Both the position numbers and the translations under genes were made by a program. Source: Desulfamplus sp. (GTDB taxonomy: Bacteria > Desulfobacterota > Desulfobacteria > Desulfobacterales > Desulfobacteraceae). Taken from it: DNA of 64,000 nucleotides. The stretch is taken from NCBI GenBank assembly GCA_015232455.1, contig JADFZQ010000006.1, positions 106,297-170,296 on the forward strand, written 5' to 3'. The notes below the pieces were generated by a model. The model ran no database searches, had not been told where the DNA came from, and saw nothing but the letters and a program-made list of their open reading frames with translations. The number at the start of each line of letters is the position of its first letter. Position 1 is the first letter of the stretch. Positions 17,704 to 26,494 of this stretch are shown here, piece after piece.

Positions 17704-18010
17704 TATTTTTCTCCTGATATATAAGGATTTTAAGTTATCGCCATATACTTAAACGGGAATCAAATTACTCTGGTTTTTCAATAGTGTCTCAAAGTTCAAT
17801 CAGCTTGTCAATGTCAGGGAACATACAGTGTTATTGGACAAATGTTTTTTTTATTTGTTTAATCTTGTAATCTGTGGCAAATCGTGATTCTACAATAGAA
17901 TTAAAAAATTAGAATAAATAGATAATTTTTCGATATTTTTATAAATTTATAATAAATTAAAGATGATACGTTGATCTTACTTAGTTGACTTTACTTAATT
18001 GAGGAATATT
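17704..18010. other. Intergenic region upstream of hslVU (307 bp)
   Basis: It separates the minus-strand SUMF1 gene from plus-strand hslV. A GAGG ribosome site lies at 18001-18004. The rest is very A/T-rich with no clear heat-shock or housekeeping promoter, palindrome or RNA gene that I could support. Confidence 0.4.
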
Positions 18011-18547
18011 ATGACAGAACAGTTTCATGGAACGACTATACTTGCTCTACGGCATAAAGGCAGAGTTGTTATAGCAGGAGATGGTCAGGTTACTCTTGGA
18101 AATACTATTACAAAACATCATGCAAAAAAGGTGCGGCGTATATACAATAACAAGATTATTACAGGTTTTGCAGGAGCTACTGCCGATGCTCTCCACCTTG
18201 CTGAAAAGTTAGAGCAGAAACTTGAGCGTTTTAACGGCAACCTCACAAGAGGAGCGGTTGAGCTTGCAAGAGAGTGGCGAACTGATAAATATTTAAGAAA
18301 ACTTGAAGCTATGATGATTGCAGCAGATGAGACAACGACATATCTGCTTTCAGGTAATGGCGATGTAATTGAACCTGACGAGGGCGTTATAAGCATTGGC
18401 TCTGGAAGTGTGGCAGCTCAGGCAGCAGCACAAGCCTTGATGCGACATACTGAACTTGATGCAAGAACAATAGTTGAGAATGCTATGGCAATTGCGGCAT
18501 CAATCTGTATTTATACCAATACTAATATAACTATTGAAGAGATATAA
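18011..18547 (+). CDS. hslV: ATP-dependent protease proteolytic subunit HslV
   Basis: Start taken at ATG 18011 (GAGG seven bases upstream) rather than an in-frame TTG at 17999; 178 residues. It is the proteasome-like threonine peptidase of the HslUV complex. [25 protein letters not shown] aligns with the HslV N-terminus; Thr8 would be the nucleophile after removal of a seven-residue propeptide, as in Bacillus-type HslV rather than E. coli, where Thr follows Met directly. [19 protein letters not shown] and [13 protein letters not shown] at the C-terminus are also typical. hslU follows after 69 bases, the standard order. Confidence 0.97.
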   Translation: MTEQFHGTTILALRHKGRVVIAGDGQVTLGNTITKHHAKKVRRIYNNKIITGFAGATADALHLAEKLEQKLERFNGNLTRGAVELAREWRTDKYLRKLEAMMIAADETTTYLLSGNGDVIEPDEGVISIGSGSVAAQAAAQALMRHTELDARTIVENAMAIAASICIYTNTNITIEEI

Positions 18548-18616
18548 TTATCTTTAAGTAATTGTCATTATAAAATAAAAATCATTTAATTTAATATAAA
18601 AAGAGAAGATAGATAA

Positions 18617-20101
18617 ATGCTAAACGATTTAAAACCAAAAGAGATAGTAGAGAGACTTGATAGATACATAATTGGTCAGAATAATGCCAAAAAGTCAGTT
18701 GCAATTGCCTTGAGAAACCGATGGAGAAGAAAGCAAGTACCTGAAGATTTGCGAGATGAAATAGCACCTAAAAACATAATACTGATTGGCTCAACAGGTG
18801 TGGGAAAAACTGAAATTGCAAGGAGGCTTGCAAATCTTACAAACTCTCCGTTTTACAAGGTAGAGGCTTCTAAATTTACAGAGGTTGGGTATGTTGGGCG
18901 TGATGTTGAGTCAATGATCCGTGATCTTGTGGAGCTAACTGTTAATAACGTAAAGGCAAAGCAGCAAGAGGCTGTTCAGGAGAAGGCGGCAACGATTGCA
19001 GAGGAGCGGGTGCTTGATCTTTTGCTTCCGGGATCAGAGCCAAAATCAAATGGTTCTGGTTCAGATGGAAAAGATGAAAATAATGTTGATTCTAACTTTT
19101 CAGATAGTTTTCCTTTAAAAATTGTTTCTGAAATGATGGGAGCTATCCAAGAAGGTGATAGCAATGTTAACGATAACCAAAACAAGATTGATATTGTTGC
19201 GTCAAAGTCAGACAAAAATATCTCTTCAACTCGTGAAAAATTGCGAAAGATGCTTAAAGCTGGAAAACTTGATAACCGTCTTGTTGATATGGACGTTCCA
19301 TCAAGAGCTATGCCGATGATTGAGATTTTTACAAATGCTGGCATGGAAGAGATGGGTATTAATATGAAAGATATGCTTGGAAGCATAATGCCCAAAAATA
19401 CCAAACGCCGTAAGGTAAAGGTGTCAGAAGCAATGAAAATTCTCTCTCAAGAGGAGGCGGCACATCTTGTTGATATGGAGAAAGTAACCTCAGAGGCGGT
19501 TGACCTCGTGGAGCAGTCTGGAATCATCTTTTTAGATGAGATTGATAAAATAGCAAGTAACGGTGGAGGACACGGTCCAGAGGTCTCAAGAGAGGGTGTT
19601 CAGCGAGATCTTCTTCCAATTGTCGAGGGAAGTTCAGTCCCAACTAAATATGGCATTGTTAAAACAGACCATATTTTATTTATCGCATCTGGTGCTTTTC
19701 ATGTATCAAAGCCATCTGATCTTATCCCTGAACTTCAAGGTAGATTTCCAATTCGCGTGGAACTGCACTCTTTGGGAAAAGATGAGTTTAAAAGGATTTT
19801 GACAGAACCTAAGAATGCGTTGATTCTACAATACATGGCTTTGCTTCGCACAGAAGGAGTGGAGATTGAGTTTACTGATGATGCGATTGATAGAATTTCT
19901 GCAATTGCTGTAGATGTTAATAATAGAACTGAGAATATCGGGGCAAGGCGTCTTCACACCTTGATGGAGAAACTTTTGGAAGATATTTTATTTGAAGCTC
20001 CAGACACCAATGATAATAAAATTGTTGTTGATGCGGTGTTTGTTGACAACCAGCTACTTGAAATTGTTAAAGATGAAGATTTAAGCAGGTATATTTTATA
20101 G
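18617..20101 (+). CDS. hslU: HslU, ATPase subunit of the HslUV protease
   Basis: 494 residues, about 50 longer than E. coli HslU. Walker A is GSTGVGKT (58-65) and Walker [10 protein letters not shown] (about 304-312). The C-terminal arginine-sensor region and the tail RYIL, whose last residues insert into HslV, are intact. The N-terminal [17 protein letters not shown] is family-diagnostic. The extra length is a Gly/Ser/Asp/Asn-rich insertion at about 135-200 in the I domain, where substrates are engaged. It unfolds proteins with ATP and feeds them to HslV. Probably co-transcribed with hslV; the pair is normally heat-induced, though no such promoter was recognised here. Confidence 0.97.
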   Translation: MLNDLKPKEIVERLDRYIIGQNNAKKSVAIALRNRWRRKQVPEDLRDEIAPKNIILIGSTGVGKTEIARRLANLTNSPFYKVEASKFTEVGYVGRDVESMIRDLVELTVNNVKAKQQEAVQEKAATIAEERVLDLLLPGSEPKSNGSGSDGKDENNVDSNFSDSFPLKIVSEMMGAIQEGDSNVNDNQNKIDIVASKSDKNISSTREKLRKMLKAGKLDNRLVDMDVPSRAMPMIEIFTNAGMEEMGINMKDMLGSIMPKNTKRRKVKVSEAMKILSQEEAAHLVDMEKVTSEAVDLVEQSGIIFLDEIDKIASNGGGHGPEVSREGVQRDLLPIVEGSSVPTKYGIVKTDHILFIASGAFHVSKPSDLIPELQGRFPIRVELHSLGKDEFKRILTEPKNALILQYMALLRTEGVEIEFTDDAIDRISAIAVDVNNRTENIGARRLHTLMEKLLEDILFEAPDTNDNKIVVDAVFVDNQLLEIVKDEDLSRYIL

Positions 20102-20168
20102 CAAAATTGCATCTCGGTTTTGATAGAAATCAGCAATTCTAATTTTGAAAATTGTTTTATGATATTAT

Positions 20169-20221
20169 AGTCGGCTTTAGCCGACTTCTATTATGTTAGC
20201 CCTGAAATTTATTTCAGGGCT
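20169..20221. terminator. Two consecutive hairpins after hslU
   Basis: First hairpin 20169-20186: AGTCGGC / GCCGACT around TTTA. Second hairpin 20198-20221: AGCCCTGAAAT / ATTTCAGGGCT around two bases. Neither is followed by a strong T-run, but together they should separate hslVU from the arg genes. The AGCCCTGAA stem resembles that at 43719-43745. Confidence 0.5.
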
Positions 20222-20281
20222 GTAGAATAATTCTAAAATAAAAATTGCTGTGGAAAGTATAAGAATTTAAGGACAAAAATT

Positions 20282-21151
20282 ATGAATGTAGCAAATATAT
20301 TAATTGAAGCTCTCCCTTATATACGCAGGTTTGCGGGCAAGACCATTGTTGTAAAATATGGTGGTCATGCAATGGTTTACGATAACCTTAAAGAGGATTT
20401 TGCAAGCGACATAACACTTTTAAAGTATGTTGGTCTAAATCCTGTAGTTGTGCATGGAGGAGGACCTCAGATAAATAAGGTGTTAAGTGCAATGAACATT
20501 ACGCCAAGTTTTGTTAGAGGAATGAGATACACTGACGGCGAAACAATGGACGTTGTTGAGATGGTTCTTGGCGGCAAAGTTAATAAAGAGATTGTTGCAA
20601 GAATCAACCAAAAAGGTGGAAAAACAGTTGGTCTTACAGGAAAAGATGCAAATCTCATCATTGCAGAAAAGATGACCATATATCAGGAGAGTGAAGGAGA
20701 TAATCCACCAGAAATTATTGATCCAGGTATGGTTGGCAAAGTTTCAAAGATAAATCCTGAAATTATCCACACCCTTACAGATAAAGGCTTTATTCCAGTA
20801 ATTGCACCAGTTGGAGTTGGTGAACATGGCGAAACCTATAACATAAATGCTGATCTTGTTGCATCAAAGATCGCATCAGCTCTTAATGCTGAACGCCTGA
20901 TTCTTATGACTGACGTTGATGGACTTCTTGATTCAAATTCAAACCTTATCTCTTCTGTAAATGAGAAGGCTATAAAAAGAATGATAAAAAGTGGCGAGAT
21001 AAAAGGGGGCATGATTCCTAAGATGGAGTGTGCCTTGGAAGTTTTGCAAAATGGAGTTTCAAAGTCGCATATTATTAACGGCACAAGACCACATGCCCTG
21101 CTTTTAGAGCTTTTTACAGATTCAGGTATTGGAACGCAGGTTACTTTATAA
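20282..21151 (+). CDS. argB: Acetylglutamate kinase
   Basis: 289 residues, amino-acid-kinase fold. It phosphorylates N-acetylglutamate in the second step of arginine synthesis. Motifs: [10 protein letters not shown] (ATP-binding strand), [39 protein letters not shown], and the end segment [36 protein letters not shown]. The N-terminal helix ([20 protein letters not shown]) is of the kind that mediates hexamer formation and arginine feedback inhibition in the long-type enzymes, so feedback control is likely. ArgD and ArgF genes follow, interrupted by one unrelated methyltransferase gene. Confidence 0.97.
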   Translation: MNVANILIEALPYIRRFAGKTIVVKYGGHAMVYDNLKEDFASDITLLKYVGLNPVVVHGGGPQINKVLSAMNITPSFVRGMRYTDGETMDVVEMVLGGKVNKEIVARINQKGGKTVGLTGKDANLIIAEKMTIYQESEGDNPPEIIDPGMVGKVSKINPEIIHTLTDKGFIPVIAPVGVGEHGETYNINADLVASKIASALNAERLILMTDVDGLLDSNSNLISSVNEKAIKRMIKSGEIKGGMIPKMECALEVLQNGVSKSHIINGTRPHALLLELFTDSGIGTQVTL

Positions 21152-21227
21152 CAACACAACAATTAGAATTTTGGAAAATTGTTGTGTGATAATTCTTGTA
21201 TCCCAACAATAAATTAAGGCAAAGGAA

Positions 21228-21722
21228 ATGGATATAAAAGCGTCAACCAAAAACAAGATAAAAAAGATATTCGGCATAGGACCTAAGGGAGCTATAATTA
21301 GCCTTTTACTACTGTCTTTTTTTGTATGGGCAGATTCAATGGTTAAGCTCATAATTTCTGTGAATTTTGCAGGTTTAATGAAAGTTATTGGCATATTACT
21401 TATTATCTTAGGATTAGGGCTGCATTTTTGGTCTCTATCCACTCTTCGTAGTTGGTGGGTAGAGGATAAACTTTGCACAAGAGGACCCTTCAAGTATTTT
21501 AGACACCCTATGTATGCAGCCTGGATCACTTTTATATGTCCTGGAATTGCCTTGTATTGTAATTCATGGTTTTATTTGTTGTGGGTATTGTTGTTGCATT
21601 TTCTTTGGCACAATCTTGTAAAAAAAGAAGAACTACTAATGGGCAGAATTTTTGGAGATAAATATAGTGATTATGCAAGGCGTACAGGCCGTTTTTTTCC
21701 AAAAATGATAAACCTTTATTAA
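21228..21722 (+). CDS. Isoprenylcysteine-methyltransferase-family membrane protein
   Basis: 164 residues with about four hydrophobic segments (28-46, 52-75, 103-115, 118-136). The cytosolic C-terminal core has FKYFRHPMYAAW and EELLMGRIFGDKYSDYARRTGRFFP, the signature RHPxY...E...Y..Y..R.......P of the ICMT/PEMT methyltransferase family. Bacterial members use S-adenosylmethionine to methylate lipids or other small membrane substrates, but the substrate is unknown here. It lies between argB and argD in the same orientation, so it may be co-transcribed without belonging to the pathway. A second family member is at 38480. Confidence 0.85.
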   Translation: MDIKASTKNKIKKIFGIGPKGAIISLLLLSFFVWADSMVKLIISVNFAGLMKVIGILLIILGLGLHFWSLSTLRSWWVEDKLCTRGPFKYFRHPMYAAWITFICPGIALYCNSWFYLLWVLLLHFLWHNLVKKEELLMGRIFGDKYSDYARRTGRFFPKMINLY

Positions 21723-21826
21723 AAACATGTTAAATAATTGTTTATTTACCTATTAAAACATGAATTTATACCTAATATCAACATAATATCAGAATAATAT
21801 TCTGATAGAAGATTGGAAATTATATA

Positions 21827-22999
21827 ATGAACACAATAGAAAAGACAGACCAATATATTTTTAACACTTACGGTCGGATCAAAAAGGTTTTCGTAAAAGG
21901 AGAAGGTTCAACTCTTTGGGACGAAGATGGCAAAAAATATACAGATTTTCTTGCTGGTATTGCTGTTTGCTCTCTTGGTCATTGCCATCCCTCAATTACA
22001 GAGACAATTACACACCAAGCATCAACTTTAATTCATGTCTCTAATCTTTACTACACACAACCACAAGCAGACCTTGCAAAAATGCTTGTTGAAAAGAGCT
22101 TTGCAGATAGAGTTTTTTTTGCAAATTCTGGGGCTGAAGCAAACGAGGCAGCAATAAAACTTGCAAGACGATATTTTAATAGAGACGATGGAAATAAGCG
22201 TTATAAAATCATCTCCATGAAGCAATCTTTTCATGGCAGAACTATGGCAACACTTACAGCAACTGGGCAAGATAAGATAAAATATGGGTTTAACCCTCTT
22301 CTTGATGGATTTATTCATATTCCATTTAATGACATAAACGCACTTAAAGATGCTCTTGATGATACAGTGTGTGGAGTTATAATGGAGCCTGTTCAAGGAG
22401 AAGGAGGCGTTGTTGCTGCTGACCCTCAATATTTAAAGTCTGTTAGAGAGCTTTGCGACAAAGAGGGACTTTTGCTCATATTTGATGAAGTCCAAACTGG
22501 AATGGGGCGTTGCGGTCGCTTATTTGCCCATGAGATTTATGATATTAAGCCAGATATTATGACCCTTGCAAAAGCTCTTGCAAATGGTCTTCCAATGGGG
22601 GCTATGCTTGCAACTGAAAAGGCGGCTCAAGGTTTTACTATTGGAAGTCATGCTTCAACATTTGGCGGAACTCCACTTGTGGCTTCAGTTGCCTTAACTG
22701 CTTTATCAATTATTTCAAAGCCTCAGTTTTTGCAGGAGTGCCGCGAAAAAGGGCAATATTTTAGAGAAAGGCTCAACTCACTAAAACATAACTACACTGT
22801 GATCAAAGATGTAAGGGGTGAGGGGCTTCTTGTTGGAATGGAGCTTAATATTGAAGCTGCCCCCATTGTTGAGAAATGCTTAGAAAAAGGATTTATTATT
22901 AACGCAATACAAGGAAACACATTACGATTTGCCCCGCCTCTTATTATAACAAAAGGTGAGATAGACTCATTAGTTGAGGCGTTAAAGAGCATTTTGTAG
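21827..22999 (+). CDS. argD: Acetylornithine aminotransferase
   Basis: 390 residues, class III PLP aminotransferase. It converts N-acetylglutamate semialdehyde to N-acetylornithine. FANSGAEANEAAIKLARRYF is the phosphate/PLP region, LLIFDEVQTGMGRCGRLFAHE the substrate strand with the PLP-contacting Asp, and TLAKALANGLPMGAML holds the Schiff-base Lys. STFGGTPLVASVAL and the C-terminal GLLVGMEL are also typical. Length and position between argB and argF support ArgD over the related ornithine or 4-aminobutyrate aminotransferases. Confidence 0.95.
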   Translation: MNTIEKTDQYIFNTYGRIKKVFVKGEGSTLWDEDGKKYTDFLAGIAVCSLGHCHPSITETITHQASTLIHVSNLYYTQPQADLAKMLVEKSFADRVFFANSGAEANEAAIKLARRYFNRDDGNKRYKIISMKQSFHGRTMATLTATGQDKIKYGFNPLLDGFIHIPFNDINALKDALDDTVCGVIMEPVQGEGGVVAADPQYLKSVRELCDKEGLLLIFDEVQTGMGRCGRLFAHEIYDIKPDIMTLAKALANGLPMGAMLATEKAAQGFTIGSHASTFGGTPLVASVALTALSIISKPQFLQECREKGQYFRERLNSLKHNYTVIKDVRGEGLLVGMELNIEAAPIVEKCLEKGFIINAIQGNTLRFAPPLIITKGEIDSLVEALKSIL

Positions 23000-23042
23000 C
23001 TTCACTAAATGATTTGTGGAAATATAATAATCAATATTTATA

Positions 23043-23070
23043 GTAGAGACGTGCGGCAGTGCGTCTCTGC
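23043..23070. repeat. 28-bp palindromic dispersed repeat (core copy 3, diverged)
   Basis: Begins GTAGAGACGTGCGG and ends GCGTCTCTGC; three or four mismatches from the perfect core at 15666. The flanking inverted ends seen in other copies are not recognisable. Located between argD and argF. Confidence 0.75.
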
Positions 23071-23135
23071 TATTTCATTACAATGCTAATCAAACTTATT
23101 AAGGCAGAGGTGTCTAAATATAAGGAGAAACTATT

Positions 23136-24098
23136 TTGAAAAAAGATATATTATCGCTACTTGATTTAGAAGTAGGTGATTTTACATACCTATTCCACAG
23201 GGCAATTGAGCTTAAAAAAAGGTTTAAACAAGGTATTGTTGACAGACCTTTAATTGGTAAAAGCATTGGGCTGATCTTTGATAAAAAATCAACAAGAACA
23301 AGGGTTTCGTTTGAAACAGCAATGATTCAGCTTGGAGGCACTCCTATTTATATAAGATCAACTGATACTCAAATATCAAGAAATGAGCCAGTAGAAGATA
23401 CTGCAAGAGTTCTTTCAAGATATATTGATGCCCTTGTAATGAGAACTTTTGATCACAAATTAGTTCAACAATTTGCTAAAGCCTCAACAATTCCAGTAAT
23501 TAATGCTCTTACTGACTATTCTCACCCTTGTCAGATTTTAAGCGATATTATGACAATAATTGAGTTTAAAGGTTCTTATGAGGGGAAAAAGGTTGTCTGG
23601 ATTGGCGATGGGAATAATGTTGCAAACTCTTGGGTTAATGCTGCTTCAGTTATTGATCTTAATCTTGTTATTGCAACACCAGAAGGATATGGCATATCTG
23701 ATTATGTAAAAGAGTCTTCTGCTGCAAGGCGTGATTTAGACTCTAAGAAGCATAAGTTTTCTAACAATATAATATTTACCAACGATCCCATTGAAGCTGT
23801 AAAAGATGCTGATGTTGTCTATACAGATGTTTGGTTAAGCATGGGTCAAGAAGATGATTTTGAGAAGAGAAAAAAAGCATTTAGAGATTTTCAGGTAAAT
23901 AGAGAATTGTTATCAAATGCAAAGCCAGATGTTATGGTTATGCACTGCCTGCCAGCACATAGAGGGGAAGAGATTTCTGAAGATGTGCTTGAAGCTCCTG
24001 GTGCTGTTTTTTGGGATCAAGCTGAAAATAAGTGCCACATGCACAAGGCAATACTTGAAACTTTGATTCTAAAAACTGGAACTGCCAAAGTAGGTTAG
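23136..24098 (+). CDS. argF: Ornithine carbamoyltransferase
   Basis: 320 residues. It transfers carbamoyl phosphate to ornithine, giving citrulline. KKSTRTRVSFETAM is the carbamoyl-phosphate site, HPCQILSDIMT the His-Pro-Cys-Gln motif, VWIGDGNNVANSW the second-domain start and HCLPAHRGEE the ornithine-binding Cys loop. The start is TTG at 23136, preceded by AAGGAG at a good distance; no upstream ATG is in frame nearby. It ends the arg cluster here; argG and argH are not in the window. Confidence 0.96.
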   Translation: MKKDILSLLDLEVGDFTYLFHRAIELKKRFKQGIVDRPLIGKSIGLIFDKKSTRTRVSFETAMIQLGGTPIYIRSTDTQISRNEPVEDTARVLSRYIDALVMRTFDHKLVQQFAKASTIPVINALTDYSHPCQILSDIMTIIEFKGSYEGKKVVWIGDGNNVANSWVNAASVIDLNLVIATPEGYGISDYVKESSAARRDLDSKKHKFSNNIIFTNDPIEAVKDADVVYTDVWLSMGQEDDFEKRKKAFRDFQVNRELLSNAKPDVMVMHCLPAHRGEEISEDVLEAPGAVFWDQAENKCHMHKAILETLILKTGTAKVG

Positions 24099-24149
24099 AA
24101 CATAGCATTTAACTCAAATTATTCTTTAATATCATTCCCAACCTAAAAT

Positions 24150-24174
24150 CCCACTCTATATATTTGAGAGTGGG
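24150..24174 (+). terminator. Hairpin terminator after argF
   Basis: CCCACTCT (24150-24157) pairs with AGAGTGGG (24167-24174) around a 9-base A/T loop; the T-rich stretch TTCCTAATTTTT follows. It isolates the arg genes from the acyl-CoA operon. Confidence 0.65.
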
Positions 24175-24224
24175 TCTTCCTAATTTTTCGCCTTGAAAAA
24201 AGATATTGTTTAAGGAAAAACTGT

Positions 24225-24252
24225 TTGACAAAAACAATTTAAGAAATATATA
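24225..24252 (+). promoter_or_regulatory. Sigma-70-type promoter of the acyl-CoA operon
   Basis: TTGACA (24225-24230) is a perfect -35 hexamer; TATATA (24247-24252, spacer 16) or ATATAT (spacer 17) is the -10. It lies about 140 bases upstream of the acyl-CoA dehydrogenase start, and transcription should begin near 24260. Confidence 0.6.
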
Positions 24253-24269
24253 TCTGATCCAAACAGACT

Positions 24270-24281
24270 GAGCGTTCGTTC
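24270..24281. promoter_or_regulatory. Possible TetR-type operator
   Basis: GAGCGTTCGTTC is an imperfect inverted repeat (GAnCG-NN-CGTTC) placed just after the predicted transcription start, where a bound repressor would block RNA polymerase. GAACG-NN-CGTTC-like sites are typical of TetR-family fatty-acid regulators. No tetR gene is in the window. Confidence 0.4.
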
Positions 24282-24391
24282 GGATAGGTATTGTAAAAAC
24301 TGACTCATTGCATAAAAACTACTTCTACCAATGCAACTGCATCGCCCAAAATTTAAGATTTATCCATTATATAACTTAAGGAGGATACAAA

Positions 24392-25540
24392 GTGAACTTT
24401 GATCTTACAAAAGAGCAGGAGATGATCCGCAAAGAGGTAAGAAATTTTGCCCAAAAAGAGATAGCACCAATTGCAAGTGAACTTGACGAAAAAGAGGAGT
24501 TTTCTCCAGAGCTTACCCGCAAAATGGGGGAAATAGGTCTTTTTGGCATGTTTGTCTCTGAAAAATATGAGGGACAAGGTATGGATTATCTCTCTTATAT
24601 TATTGCGGTTGAGGAAATTGCAAGAATTGATGGCTCTCAAGCTGCCACAATTGCTGCTGGCAACTCTCTTGGCATAGGTCCCCTATACTATTTTGGCTCA
24701 GAAGAGCAAAAACAGAAATATCTTCCTCCACTTTGTCGAGGCGAAGCTCTCTGGGGATTTGGTTTGACAGAACCAACCGCTGGTTCTGATGCTGGAGGAA
24801 GTAAAACTACAGCAGTGCCAGATGGCGATGACTGGATAATAAATGGCTCAAAAATATTCATCACTAATGCAGCTTGCGAAATGACTCTTGGCGTAACAGT
24901 TCAGGCAATCACTGGAACAAAGGCAAATGGAAAACCTGAATATACCTGTTTTATTGTGGAAAAGGGAACTCCTGGTTTGAAGGCTGTTGCCATGCACAGA
25001 AAAATGATGTGGAGAGCTTCTAATACTGCTGAACTCTATTTTGATAATGTCCGCGTGCCAAAAGAGAATATTTTAGGAAAACAGGGTGATGGATTTCACC
25101 AGATGTTAAAGACTCTTGATGGTGGCAGACTCTCAATTGGTGCAATGGGTCTTGGTGGGGCACAAGGTGCTTACGATCTTGCTCTTCAGTATGCGAAAGA
25201 ACGTCATCAGTTTGGACAGCCAATCTCAAAGTTTCAGGCAATTGCCTTTAAATTAGCTGACTGTGCAATGGAGATCGAATGTGCCAGAAACCTTATGTAT
25301 AAGGCATGTTGGCTAAGAAATGAAAAACGTCCGTTTGAGAAAGAGGCTGCAATGGCAAAACTCTACTGTTCAGAGCTTATGGGAAGAGTTGCAAATCACG
25401 CTGTTCAAATTCATGGCGGTTATGGACTTATGAAAGATTATAATGTTGAAAGATTTTACCGCGACCAAAAACTCCTTGATATAGGAGAAGGCACTTCAGA
25501 GGTCCAAAGGATTGTTATTTCAAGGTATATTGGCTGCTAA
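24392..25540 (+). CDS. Acyl-CoA dehydrogenase (short/branched-chain type)
   Basis: 382 residues; GTG start behind AAGGAGG (24378-24384). It is an FAD enzyme that introduces the alpha,beta double bond in an acyl-CoA. Motifs: FGLTEPTAGSDAGG (FAD/substrate loop), FITNAACEMTLGV, RHQFGQPISKFQAIAFKLADCAMEIE, and QIHGGYGLMKDYNVERFYRDQKLLDIGEGTSEVQR. Glu366 in IGEGTSE is the expected catalytic base, as in butyryl- and 2-methylbutyryl-CoA dehydrogenases. Isovaleryl-CoA dehydrogenases instead place the base in the helix corresponding to LDGGRLSIGAMGLG, which has Gly here. First gene of an operon with hydratase, carboxyltransferase and lyase-like genes. Confidence 0.94.
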   Translation: MNFDLTKEQEMIRKEVRNFAQKEIAPIASELDEKEEFSPELTRKMGEIGLFGMFVSEKYEGQGMDYLSYIIAVEEIARIDGSQAATIAAGNSLGIGPLYYFGSEEQKQKYLPPLCRGEALWGFGLTEPTAGSDAGGSKTTAVPDGDDWIINGSKIFITNAACEMTLGVTVQAITGTKANGKPEYTCFIVEKGTPGLKAVAMHRKMMWRASNTAELYFDNVRVPKENILGKQGDGFHQMLKTLDGGRLSIGAMGLGGAQGAYDLALQYAKERHQFGQPISKFQAIAFKLADCAMEIECARNLMYKACWLRNEKRPFEKEAAMAKLYCSELMGRVANHAVQIHGGYGLMKDYNVERFYRDQKLLDIGEGTSEVQRIVISRYIGC

Positions 25541-25568
25541 AGATTATTTAAAAAAAGGTGAATAAAAA

Positions 25569-26354
25569 ATGGAAAATGAATCTGTCCTTATACAGGAAGA
25601 AAAAGGAAGCTGTGTAATACTTACACTTAATCGTCCAAAATCTATGAATTCACTTAATTTTGAGATGCTCTATGCTTTAAGAGATGCTGTAGATGCCTTG
25701 CAATATCGTTCAGAAGTTAGGAGCGTAATTATCACAGGTGCGGGAGATAAGGCTTTTTGCTCTGGTGCTGATTTAAAAGAGCGAGCCACGCTTTCCCAAG
25801 ATGAAGTTAAAAAATTTATTCTTACCATAAGAAATCTTCTCACATCAGTTCAGAATCTTAATAAACCTGTGATTTCAGCAGTCAATGGAATTGCACTTGG
25901 CGGCGGAACCGAGCTTGCCCTTGCATCAGATATAAGAGTTGCCTCCTCAACCGCTGTCATGGGACTTACCGAAACCCGCCTTGCAATTATTCCGGGAGGC
26001 GGCGGAACCCAGAGGCTTCCAAGAATTATAGGCGTTGCAAAGGCAAAGGAACTTATTTTTACTGGAAGAAGAGTTGATGCTTCAGAAGCCTTATCAATTG
26101 GGCTTGTAAATAAGGTTTGTGAACCAGATAAACTTATAGATGAGTGCATGGCAATGGCAGATATGATAGCAGAAACCGGACCAATTGCTGTTGAGATGGC
26201 AAAATATGCAATAAATCAAGGGATTGAGACAGATTTAGCTACTGGTCTTGCAATAGAGTCAAATGCCTACCGGGTAACGATTCCTACAGAAGACAGAATT
26301 GAAGGATTAACTGCATTTAGAGAGAAACGCAAACCTGTATATAAAGGCAAGTAG
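25569..26354 (+). CDS. Enoyl-CoA hydratase, methylglutaconyl-CoA hydratase-like
   Basis: 261 residues, crotonase fold. AFCSGADLKERATLS and SAVNGIALGGGTELALASDIRVAS form the oxyanion hole. MGLTETRLAIIPGGGGTQRLPRIIG carries the glutamate side of the active site. The last segment, with AKELIFTGRRVDASEALSIGLVN, reads very like AUH/methylglutaconyl-CoA hydratase of leucine breakdown, which suits the downstream carboxyltransferase and lyase-like genes. A general short-chain enoyl-CoA hydratase cannot be excluded. It begins 28 bases after the dehydrogenase gene. Confidence 0.9.
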   Translation: MENESVLIQEEKGSCVILTLNRPKSMNSLNFEMLYALRDAVDALQYRSEVRSVIITGAGDKAFCSGADLKERATLSQDEVKKFILTIRNLLTSVQNLNKPVISAVNGIALGGGTELALASDIRVASSTAVMGLTETRLAIIPGGGGTQRLPRIIGVAKAKELIFTGRRVDASEALSIGLVNKVCEPDKLIDECMAMADMIAETGPIAVEMAKYAINQGIETDLATGLAIESNAYRVTIPTEDRIEGLTAFREKRKPVYKGK

Positions 26355-26395
26355 GCGTTATAAGATTTTTATTCTGTTGATATAACTTCTATCTA

Positions 26396-26428
26396 AGATT
26401 TGACAGCTTTCTAAAAAATGTCAAATCT
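26396..26428. terminator. Stem-loop of the AGATTTGACA family (copy 3)
   Basis: Arms AGATTTGACA and TGTCAAATCT, 10 bases each, are perfect. The inner part (GCTTTCTAAAAAA) pairs less well than in other copies. It sits between the hydratase and carboxyltransferase genes, inside what otherwise reads as an operon. Confidence 0.6.
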
Positions 26429-26494
26429 CTATATGCTTAACACTATTCAAACCTTTTGATTTATTTAAAAATTCAAATTTAAGGATATAAAAAT

